Shown here: piece by piece, positions 24,401 through 36,400 of the stretch | Numbering within the stretch: the stretch's first letter is position 1 | Layout: each line of letters starts with the position of its first letter | NCBI GenBank assembly: GCA_021186555.1 | Contig: JAJKFL010000012.1 | Location: 2,455,244-2,519,243 of the forward strand | Reading direction: 5' to 3' | Origin: Reticulitermes speratus | Lineage: Eukaryota; Arthropoda; Insecta; Blattodea; Rhinotermitidae | DNA length: 64,000 nucleotides | Notes under the pieces: model-generated | Databases searched by the model: none | The model's input: the letters and a program-made list of their open reading frames with translations, nothing else | Told to the model about the DNA's origin: nothing | Made by a program: the position numbers and the translations under genes

Positions 24401-27400
24401 TATTTTCTGTATTCCCAAGGAAAGAGCCAGCCACATCCCATTATACAGGGTCATTATTTTATATAACAACTTGCATCCACTTTTCACTCAGACCGTTTCG
24501 CGTGATGGCAGGCAGCGCAGCTACATGGGGATGATGTATATTTAGCGATATATATGGTAGTTGATTTGCTGCTGTTTAATATTGTATCATATGGTTCTTT
24601 ATGTTCATTCTGCAGCAACAAAATTTATGAGTACGAAGTGTGGTTTATGACCGACTTGGACTTCTTTTTTGTCCCGAGGGGGGTCACAATTGGTCTTACT
24701 TTACGTCATGAAACTCAGCTCACATGGTAATTATATGTACCGCCCGATTTAAACATGGAGCTCTGTATTTTGCACGTACAGTGTTTGGTACCGCTGTCAC
24801 AATAAACAGCGATTAACCAACGCGGTGTCTTTTGTGCGTAGGGACGTGAACAGGTGAATTTAGCTTTAAAACACAAGCCTGTGCGGAGCTTTAAGAAGAG
24901 TTCGCAGGAGGTCCCGTGTTCAAATCTCGACTCACAGACCGAGTATTCTGATGTGCTGCGCGATATTTGAGGCTGGCTCAGCGGTGTTGCTGGGATGTGA
25001 TACTAGTTCCTGATGTTTCGAGGGGGCGTAGCGCCTCCATCTTCATGGTTAAGCAGTCCAAGAGGAATACTTCACCCTGAAGATGAATGCACCACGTGCC
25101 TCCGAAACTCGGGAACCACTCGCCCAACAACATGGGTTCACAGCTTGAAGTTCTGTGGTTTTACTCAGTTCTACTGCAAATGTCGTGGTGGACTAAGGGT
25201 CTGTAGGCTCTGCAGACGAACTGCCATGATGCACATTTGGACGCGGCCTGCGTGTGGTATGCCGGACACGCCCAACGCGCTTGTGCACCACAATTTGTGT
25301 GGTGCGGGGGCTGGCAGAGGGCGGAGGACTCCCGAAACAAGTCGCCGGTGAGGGGAACCCACGCTGTCTTGCACGCCCTGGTTCGATTCTTGTCCGCGCG
25401 AACGGTATCAGCATTAGTACTGGGAAATGCTGATACAGAGGACCTATCAGCGGTTGGTGCCGCCTCCTCTCACATCCTCACCGATTCTTTATCCGCAATC
25501 GTAATCACTTTTCTCTAACATATTGCAGCCGTCGCAGTTGATAGATGTCTGTTAAATATAACAACAAGACGGTGTGCCACAGAACTTTACCTGTGCGTAA
25601 GCACCATGCCGTCAAAAAGTATAGGACACATGGAGGTAAAGACCCACATATTCTAGACGTCGGTCCTGGATGTAGATGTGAAAGTTTCATTGTCCTTCCG
25701 CTTTATCCTCTCGGTGCCCCGTTAGGCCCCTTAGGCCCCGGAGGAAGTAAGGACGTGATGGGAAGCATAATCGAGCCCTGCTCAGACTGGAACTTTATGT
25801 GCAGATTGTCTGTACAGCCTACATGTATGTGTGCTGTGCGGTTATTACAGTCTGGCCGGACGTTAAGTGGCTGGGCGACAGCCACTGTGGCCGGAACACT
25901 TCCCTGTGGCTGGGCGACGGGAGTAACACACAGTCTTAAGCCGGGATTAGACGGCGCGTGGCTCGTCCAGTGACGTGACGTCACTTGCTCGGTCAACAGA
26001 TCGGAACAGAAAAGACAATCTGGCTACACGACGCGGCGCAGCTCGGCAAATGGCCGACCAGCCGTGTAGCCCCAACAGCTGCCTGCGCCGAGTCCCTTTG
26101 AGGATCGTGTTAAAACCGCCTCTGAGGCGATCGCACGAGCCTCGCTCCACCAATCACACTCCGTGCCGTGCCAGGCCGGTTACACGGCGCGTTTGAATAT
26201 GATTCTTTGTCAGTGACGTCAGTTATGACGTAAAATGTGCCGAGCCACGCGCCGTCTAATCCCGGCTTTAGGAGAGCGTTTACACGAGCCAAAGCAGTGC
26301 CCAAGTGTGTGTGTGTGTGTGTGAGTGTGTGTGTGTGTTACGGAAAGATTCATCTTAAGCCGTGTATCGATTGCGCGCGGCTGCCGCGCGCAGCTGTTCG
26401 TGCGCGGCAAACTCGTTCGTTTGTCCGTGTTCGTGTTTACCCAGCATCGAGCGCGGCTGTTGATCGACGCTGTTCCTCAGTCCTGAAATCTCTTTGCCGC
26501 GGGTCAAAAAACCGCTCCGCTTTGGCTCGACACGCGGCAAGTTCGCGCGCGGCAGTATGGTTTCGACTTTGCGAGGCAAAGCAACGAAAATTGCCTCGCG
26601 CGGCAGCCGCGCGCAGTCGATACACGGCTTTAGAGGTTCGGGCCTATCATGTGACGTCACGAGCTACACGAGTGCTGCCAATACACTTGTGTGTCTGTGG
26701 CTGGGACACTAGCGGCTCGTCCACATAGTGGCTGCGTGAAAGCAGCTCGAACACATCTTTGTGGCTGGGTCACGGGAGAAAGACACAGTCTTAGGAGAGC
26801 GTTCGCAGGAACCACAGCTGTACCCAAAATGAACACAAGCCGTTTTGTGTGTGTCTGTGGTGTGGTGTGCAAAGATTTATCGTTGAGGTTCGGGCCTGTC
26901 CTTTGACGTCAGAGCTACACGTGTGCTGCTAAACCACTTGTGTCTATGATTGAGACACTTGTGGCTCGCCCATACTGTGGGCCGCGTGAAAGCAGCTCGG
27001 GACACCTCCTGGTGGCTGGGCCACAGGAGTAGCACACTGTCTTAGAGAGCGTCCGTACAAGCCACAACAGTGCCCAAAATGAACACAAGCAATGTGTGTG
27101 TGTGTGTGTGTGTTGTGAAGTGTAAAGATTCATCGTAGAAGTTCGAGCCTGTCCTGTGACGTCCGAGCTACACGCGTCCTGCGAAGCCACGTGTGTCTGT
27201 GGCTGGGAAACTAATTGTCTCGTCCACACAGTGGCACGTGTGAAAGCAGCTTGGACATTTTGTGGCTGGGCCACAGGTGTGTGTGAAGTGTAAAGATTCA
27301 TGGTTGAAGTTGGGGCCTGTCCTGTGACGTCAGAGCTACACGCGTCCTGCGAAGCCACGTGTGTCTGTGGCTGGGAAACTAATTGTCTCGTCCACACAGT

Positions 27401-30400
27401 GGCACGTGTGAAAGCAGCTTGGACATTTTGTGGCTGGGCCACAGGTGTGTGTGAAGTGTAAAGATTCATGGTTGAAGTTGGGGCCTGTCCTGTGACGTCA
27501 GAGCTACATTCGTCCTGCCAAGCCACTTATGTGTCTGTGGCTGGGACACTAGTGGCTCGTCCACACAGTGGGCCGTGTCAAAGCAGCTCGGACACTTCCT
27601 TGTGGCTGGGCCACAGGTGCAACGCGCAGTATAAGAGAACGTTCGTACGTGCCACAGCTGCGCCCAGTGTCAAACTGAGACTCAGTCGGCTTAGCTGGAA
27701 GTTGCGGGCGTGGAGGACAAATTGATCGTTCCGCTGTTCGTAGTATCTTGTCCCAGGAAAGTCTCCGGACGCTTTGTTGTGCCGTATTTGTGTCCCTCAC
27801 AGCAGTTCCTCAGATAGTCAAGAAATTCCCCACTTTTATGCAACCCGAACTTTCATTACCGTGTTCACAACAGCCCGTCACTTGTTCCTGTTCCGAGCCA
27901 GATTAATCCAGTCCACGCCCCCTATCATATTTCTTTAAGGTCCATGTTAATATTCTTCCATCTACGCCTAGGTCTATCAACTGGTCTCTTTCCTTCAGGC
28001 TCCTCGCCAGTCCCCTGTATGTATTTTTACATGCCTCGCCCATCTCATTCTTCGCTTGGTCATTGGAATGATATTTGGTGTTGGCTGTGAATCATGAGAC
28101 TGCTCATTATGCAGGTGCTGACTGCGTCATGTTGGGACAGCGACGTGCGTCAGTGTGTCAGCGGCAGGCAGTCAGTTATCGTGCCTGCACTGCTGGTCGC
28201 TGTCACACAGAATTAAACGGGTCAGTCTGGGGGGGGGTGGGGGTAGGGTTAACGTATTTATTGCTTAAACATCGATATAGGGGAAAGAGCGTAAATGGTA
28301 CTTTGTTTATTGTGACTACGAAAATGATCTGGCTGCTATCTGGTGGTTGTGTTAGAAACTAATGATCACCAGTAAAGAGGGGATGGTGAGGTGAGGCAAA
28401 GGACTGTAGTAGTCACTGTGACTAGATCAAGACATGCTTCACTGTAGTAGTCACTGTGACTAGATCAAGACATGCTTCACTGTAGTAGTCACTGTGACTA
28501 GATCAAGACATGCTTCACTGTAGTAGTCACTGTGACTAGATCAAGACATGCTTCACTGTAGTAGTCACTGTGACTAGATCAAGACATGCTTCACTGTAGT
28601 AGTCACTGTGATTAGATCAAAACATGCTTCACTGTAGTAGTCACTGTGACTAGATCAAGACATGTTCACTGTAGTAGTCATTGTGACTAGATCAAGACAT
28701 GCTTCACTGTAGTAGTCACTGTGACTAGATCAAGACATGCTTCACTGTAGTAGTCACTGTGACTAGATCAAGACATGCTTCACTGTAGTAGTCATTGTGA
28801 CTAGATCAAGACATGCTTCACTGTAGTAGTCACTGTGACTAGATCAAGACATGCTTCACTGTAGTAGTCACTGTGACTAGATCAAGACATGCTTCAGATA
28901 TGCCTGCTTTATGAAGTTTTATTTCTTAAAATTTAATTACAATTTACAATGCGTATATAGTATTATACAGGTTATACACAAAAGAATGGTGCGGTTTCCC
29001 TTTATTCACCATTGAAACCGCACCATTCGTTTGTGTATATCCTGTACATAAGTTTTAAAACTTTCGCGGCGACATGATTCAATATAGTTTTCTGGGCGCA
29101 CAGCCGCGTCAATTCGTTTGAATACAACGTTTCGGGGACTAGCTCCGTCCCCATCCTCAGGCAAAACTGATTTAACATACAACTCGTCTGTCCCATTTTT
29201 TTCTAGTATAGTATAGTATAGTATAGTATAGTACTGTTCTATACTGTTCACACCGTGCATTTCCATCTGTTCACACATTGTTCAACCAACAAAGTGCACA
29301 TTCTTATTGCACCTTACAACTTCTTTCTACAATAAAATTAATGTAGCGGATGATTAAGAACTAATAGAAGTGAAAGTGAAGTGCATTTTGTTGGTGTTTT
29401 AAACGGTGAATTAATCCAACATGTTTCGCTTCTCCAATGGAACCATCATCAGGGGTTTAAATCCCTTTATTGTAGAAAGAAGTTGTATGTTATAATACAA
29501 AGTGTGCATTTTGTTGGTTAAGAAATGTGTCAGCGTATTTAGTACATTTATTGACCGTTTTGACCCGCATTTCCGGCCCGATTCTTCCGCCCATTTCCGG
29601 TGAATCAGGTGACATGTATTGTTTCGGAATGTGTGTTGTTGGCACAGCAAGGTGTGACGTCTCTGCTCTTACCGAAACATTTGCCGTGGTGTTCATACAC
29701 CGCAATACAACAGGTCCGTGCTTATGTTAAGTGGCCAGATTCGCCCTCCTTAACTTACCGCTTGAACCAGACTGTACCGACCAAAGACGTGGGCACCCTG
29801 AGTCCAGGTATGTTCCACCTTGCACCCTGTGCGGCTGTGGGCGCCAGGTTGTTCCTAACGTTCGACAACTCCCTCCTTTACCCTCTGCTGCCTCGCCTTG
29901 ACCTCTTCCTCGTTCCATTTACTGTACTTCTAGTTCTTGCCTCGTAAGGTACGTCTGTCTATCGCGCCATTTGCGTCTCTAGCTCTCATATCATCCTATC
30001 ACGTATTCTCCTTTCTTCCTTTATTCTTCTCGTCTCTTGAGTGTATTTTTGTATAACTGTTTTGTCATTATTTTTTTACGTTCCTCTCTTTCAGTTTTGG
30101 AACTCCGCGGTTTCGATTCCCGATGGTGTCACTGGAATTTTTCACTGTTATAATCCTTTCGGTCGCACTATGGCCCTGGGGTCGACTCAGCATCTAACAG
30201 AAATGAGTACCAGGAATCTTTCCTGGGGGGTAAAGGCGGCCGGTGCGTAGGGCTAACAACCTTACCACCTTCATGTGCCGATGGTCTAAAAACCTGGGAG
30301 CCTCGACCTCCTGGAGCCCTAAGGGCCTGTCCAGGCCTGTAATGGGATTGCTTTACCGTTTTTTACCTCTTTCAGTTTTTCTTTCTGTTTGTTTTCTTGC

Positions 30401-33400
30401 TGTATTCCTTTACATTTTCTCTTATTTTGTGTTCCATCTTGATTTATTTTTGCGTTCCTCTATTTCCTTTTGTTTTCACTTCCGGAGCCGAGGTAGCTCA
30501 GTCGGTACAGTGACCAGACTATGGGCTGGACTGGAGGGTCATTGCCGGCAGACAGCAGGTCTTTCCTCCCCAAATCGCCCAAACATGCTCTGGGCGCCAC
30601 CTAGCCTCCATGGCCCGTGACTCACCTGACCGCTACTGTCGACTGTTAGACAGACAGACACGCCAGCTAGCCTCCATGGCCCGTGACTCACCTGACCGCT
30701 ACTGTCGACTGTTAGACAGACAGACACGCCACCTAGCCTCCATGGCCCGTGACTCACCTGACCGCTACTGTCGACTGTTAGACAGACAGACACGCCACCT
30801 AGCCTCCATGGCCCGTGACTCACCTGACCGCTACTGTCGACTGTTAGACAGACAGACACGCCACCTAGCCTCCATGGCCCGTGACTCACCTGACCGCTAC
30901 TGTCGACTGTTAGACAGACAGACACGCCACCTAGCCTCCATGGCCCGTGACTCACCTGACCGCTACTGTCGACTGTTAGACAGACAGACACGCCACCTAG
31001 CCTCCATGGCCCGTGACTCACCTGACCGCTACTGTCGACTGTTAGACAGACAGACACGCCACCTAGCCTCCATGGCCCGTGACTCACCTGACCGCTACTG
31101 TCGACTGTTAGACAGACAGACACGCCACCTAGCCTCCATGGCCCGTGACTCACCTGACCGCTACTGTCGACTGTTAGACAGACAGACACGCCACCTAGCC
31201 TCCATGGCCGTGACTCACCTGACCGCTACTGTCGACTGTTAGACAGACAGACACGCCACCTAGCCTCCATGGCCCGTGACTCACCTGACCGCTACTGTCC
31301 ACTGTTAGACAGACAGACACGCCACCTAGCCTCCATGGCCGTGACTCACCTGACCGCTACTGTCCACTGTTAGACAGACAGACACGCCACCTAGCCTCCA
31401 TGGCCCGTGACTCACCTGACCGCTACTGTCGACTGTTAGACAGACAGACACGCCAGCTAGCCTCCATGGCCCGTGACTCACCTGACCGCTACTGTCCACT
31501 GTTAGACAGACAGACACGCCACCTAGCCTCCATGGCCCGTGACTCACCTGACCGCTACTGTCCACTGTTAGACAGACAGACACGCCACCTAGCCTCCATG
31601 GCCGTGACTCACCTGACCGCTACTGTCGACTGTTAGACAGACAGACACGCCAGCTAGCCTCCATGGCCCGTGACTCACCTGACCGCTACTGTCCACTGTT
31701 AGACAGACAGACACGCCACCTAGCCTCCATGGCCCGTGACTCACCTGACCGCTACTGTCCACTGTTAGACAGACAGACACGCCACCTAGCCTCCATGGCC
31801 CGTGACTCACCTGACCGCTACTGTCCACTGTTAGACAGACAGACACGCCACCTAGCCTCCATGGCCGTGACTCACCTGACCGCTACTGTCGACTGTTAGA
31901 CAGACAGACACGCCAGCTAGCCTCCATGGCCCGTGACTCACCTGACCGCTACTGTCCACTGTTAGACAGACAGACACGCCACCTAGCCTCCATGGCCCGT
32001 GACTCACCTGACCGCTACTGTCGACTGTTAGACAGACAGACACGCCACCTAGCCTCCATGGCCCGTGACTCACCTGACCGCTACTGTCCACTGTTAGACA
32101 GACAGACACGCCACCTAGCCTCCATGGCCGTGACTCACCTGACCGCTACTGTCGACTGTTAGACAGACAGACACGCCAGCTAGCCTCCATGGCCCGTGAC
32201 TCACCTGACCGCTACTGTCCACTGTTAGACAGACAGACACGCCACCTAGCCTCCATGGCCCGTGACTCACCTGACCGCTACTGTCGACTGTTAGACAGAC
32301 AGACACGCCACCTAGCCTCCATGGCCCGTGACTCACCTGACCGCTACTGTCCACTGTTAGACAGACACGCCACCTAGCCTCCATGGCCGTGACTCACCTG
32401 ACCGCTACTGTCGACTGTTAGACAGACAGACACGCCACCTAGCCTCCATGGCCCGTGACTCACCTGACCGCTACTGTCGACTGTTAGACAGACAGACACG
32501 CCACCTAGCCTCCATGGCCCGTGACTCACCTGACCGCTACTGTCGACTGTTAGACAGACAGACACGCCACCTAGCCTCCATGGCCCGTGACTCACCTGAC
32601 CGCTACTGTCGACTGTTAGACAGACAGACACGCCACCTAGCCTCCATGGCCCGTGACTCACCTGACCGCTACTGTCGACTGTTAGACAGACAGACACGCC
32701 ACCTAGCCTCCATGGCCCGTGACTCACCTGACCGCTACTGTCGACTGTTAGACAGACAGACACGCCACCTAGCCTCCATGGCCGTGACTCACCTGACCGC
32801 TACTGTCGACTGTTAGACAGACAGACACGCCACCTAGCCTCCATGGCCCGTGACTCACCTGACCGCTACTGTCCACTGTTAGACAGACAGACACGCCACC
32901 TAGCCTCCATGGCCGTGACTCACCTGACCGCTACTGTCCACTGTTAGACAGACAGACACGCCACCTAGCCTCCATGGCCGTGACTCACCTGACCGCTACT
33001 GTCCGAAACGTGTTAGTCAGGACAGACACGCCAGCTAGCCTCCATGGCCCGTGACTCACCTGACCGCTACTGTCCACTGTTAGACAGACAGACACGCCAC
33101 CTAGCCTCCATGGCCCGTGACTCACCTGACCGCTACTGTCCACTGTTAGACAGACAGACACGCCACCTAGCCTCCATGGCCGTGACTCACCTGACCGCTA
33201 CTGTCGACTGTTAGACAGACAGACACGCCAGCTAGCCTCCATGGCCCGTGACTCACCTGACCGCTACTGTCCACTGTTAGACAGACAGACACGCCACCTA
33301 GCCTCCATGGCCCGTGACTCACCTGACCGCTACTGTCCACTGTTAGACAGACAGACACGCCACCTAGCCTCCATGGCCCGTGACTCACCTGACCGCTACT

Positions 33401-36400
33401 GTCCACTGTTAGACAGACAGACACGCCACCTAGCCTCCATGGCCGTGACTCACCTGACCGCTACTGTCGACTGTTAGACAGACAGACACGCCAGCTAGCC
33501 TCCATGGCCCGTGACTCACCTGACCGCTACTGTCCACTGTTAGACAGACAGACACGCCACCTAGCCTCCATGGCCCGTGACTCACCTGACCGCTACTGTC
33601 GACTGTTAGACAGACAGACACGCCACCTAGCCTCCATGGCCCGTGACTCACCTGACCGCTACTGTCCACTGTTAGACAGACAGACACGCCACCTAGCCTC
33701 CATGGCCGTGACTCACCTGACCGCTACTGTCGACTGTTAGACAGACAGACACGCCAGCTAGCCTCCATGGCCCGTGACTCACCTGACCGCTACTGTCCAC
33801 TGTTAGACAGACAGACACGCCACCTAGCCTCCATGGCCCGTGACTCACCTGACCGCTACTGTCGACTGTTAGACAGACAGACACGCCACCTAGCCTCCAT
33901 GGCCCGTGACTCACCTGACCGCTACTGTCCACTGTTAGACAGACACGCCACCTAGCCTCCATGGCCGTGACTCACCTGACCGCTACTGTCGACTGTTAGA
34001 CAGACAGACACGCCAGCTAGCCTCCATGGCCCGTGACTCACCTGACCGCTACTGTCCACTGTTAGACAGACAGACACGCCACCTAGCCTCCATGGCCCGT
34101 GACTCACCTGACCGCTACTGTCCACTGTTAGACAGACAGACACGCCACCTAGCCTCCATGGCCCGTGACTCTCCTGACCGCTACTGTCCACTGTTAGACA
34201 GACAGACACGCCACCTAGCCTCCATGGCCCGTGACTCACCTGACCGCTACTGTCCACTGTTAGACAGACAGACACGCCACCTAGCCTCCATGGCCCGTGA
34301 CTCACCTGACCGCTACTGTCGACTGTTAGACAGACAGACACGCCACCTAGCCTCCATGGCCCGTGACTCACCTGACCGCTACTGTCCACTGTTAGACAGA
34401 CAGACACGCCACCTAGCCTCCATGGCCCGTGACTCACCTGACCGCTACTGTCCACTGTTAGACAGACAGACACGCCACCTAGCCTCCATGGCCCGTGACT
34501 CACCTGACCGCTACTGTCCACTGTTAGACAGACAGACACGCCACCTAGCCTCCATGGCCCGTGACTCACCTGACCGCTACTGTCCACTGTTAGACAGACA
34601 GACACGCCACCTAGCCTCCATGGCCCGTGACTCACCTGACCGCTACTGTCGACTGTTAGACAGACAGACACGCCACCTAGCCTCCATGGCCCGTGACTCA
34701 CCTGACCGCTACTGTCCACTGTTAGACAGACAGACACGCCAGCTAGCCTCCATGGCCCGTGACTCACCTGACCGCTACTGTCCACTGTTAGACAGACAGA
34801 CACGCCACCTAGCCTCCATGGCCCGTGACTCACCTGACCGCTACTGTCCACTGTTAGACAGACAGACACGCCACCTAGCCTCCATGGCCCGTGACTCACC
34901 TGACCGCTACTGTCCACTGTTAGACAGACAGACACGCCACCTAGCCTCCATGGCCGTGACTCACCTGACCGCTACTGTCCACTGTTAGACAGACAGACAC
35001 GCCACCTAGCCTCCATGGCCCGTGACTCACCTGACCGCTACTGTCCACTGTTAGACAGACAGACACGCCACCTAGCCTCCATGGCCCGTGACTCACCTGA
35101 CCGCTACTGTCCACTGTTAGACAGACAGACACGCCACCTAGCCTCCATGGCCCGTGACTCACCTGACCGCTACTGTCCACTGTTAGACAGACAGACACGC
35201 CACCTAGCCTCCATGGCCGTGACTCACCTGACCGCTACTGTCCACTGTTAGACAGACAGACACGCCACCTAGCCTCCATGGCCGTGACTCACCTGACCGC
35301 TACTGTCGACTGTTAGACAGACAGACACGCCAGCTAGCCTCCATGGCCCGTGACTCACCTGACCGCTACTGTCCACTGTTAGACAGACAGACACGCCACC
35401 TAGCCTCCATGGCCCGTGACTCACCTGACCGCTACTGTCCACTGTTAGACAGACAGACACGCCACCTAGCCTCCATGGCCCGTGACTCTCCTGACCGCTA
35501 CTGTCCACTGTTAGACAGACAGACACGCCACCTAGCCTCCATGGCCCGTGACTCACCTGACCGCTACTGTCCACTGTTAGACAGACAGACACGCCACCTA
35601 GCCTCCATGGCCCGTGACTCACCTGACCGCTACTGTCGACTGTTAGACAGACAGACACGCCACCTAGCCTCCATGGCCCGTGACTCACCTGACCGCTACT
35701 GTCCACTGTTAGACAGACAGACACGCCACCTAGCCTCCATGGCCCGTGACTCACCTGACCGCTACTGTCCACTGTTAGACAGACAGACACGCCACCTAGC
35801 CTCCATGGCCCGTGACTCACCTGACCGCTACTGTCCACTGTTAGACAGACAGACACGCCACCTAGCCTCCATGGCCCGTGACTCACCTGACCGCTACTGT
35901 CCACTGTTAGACAGACAGACACGCCACCTAGCCTCCATGGCCCGTGACTCACCTGACCGCTACTGTCGACTGTTAGACAGACAGACACGCCACCTAGCCT
36001 CCATGGCCCGTGACTCACCTGACCGCTACTGTCCACTGTTAGACAGACAGACACGCCAGCTAGCCTCCATGGCCCGTGACTCACCTGACCGCTACTGTCC
36101 ACTGTTAGACAGACAGACACGCCACCTAGCCTCCATGGCCCGTGACTCACCTGACCGCTACTGTCCACTGTTAGACAGACAGACACGCCACCTAGCCTCC
36201 ATGGCCCGTGACTCACCTGACCGCTACTGTCCACTGTTAGACAGACAGACACGCCACCTAGCCTCCATGGCCGTGACTCACCTGACCGCTACTGTCCACT
36301 GTTAGACAGACAGACACGCCACCTAGCCTCCATGGCCCGTGACTCACCTGACCGCTACTGTCCACTGTTAGACAGACAGACACGCCACCTAGCCTCCATG

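Larger units (their letters stand above)
25795..27650. repeat. Imperfect long-unit tandem array (about 170-280 bp), with two MITEs inside
   Basis: Repeated blocks: TGTCTGTGGCTGGGACACT, CGTCCACACAGTGG, GTGAAAGCAGCT, GGCTGGGCCACAGG, AGAGAGCGT, AAAGATTCAT and GTGACGTCAGAGCTACACG. TG-rich microsatellites occur at 26307-26339 and 27094-27115. Translations in six frames show no recognisable protein. Confidence 0.85.

Noticed and set aside
25060..25115. Hammerhead core CTGAAGA...GAAAC
   Set aside because: The intervening bases do not form a proper stem II and no matching stem I exists; the site belongs to dispersed repeat family C.
25545..25973. Plus-strand 142-residue frame
   Set aside because: Ends in the MITE and tandem array region, antisense frame equally open, no family resemblance.
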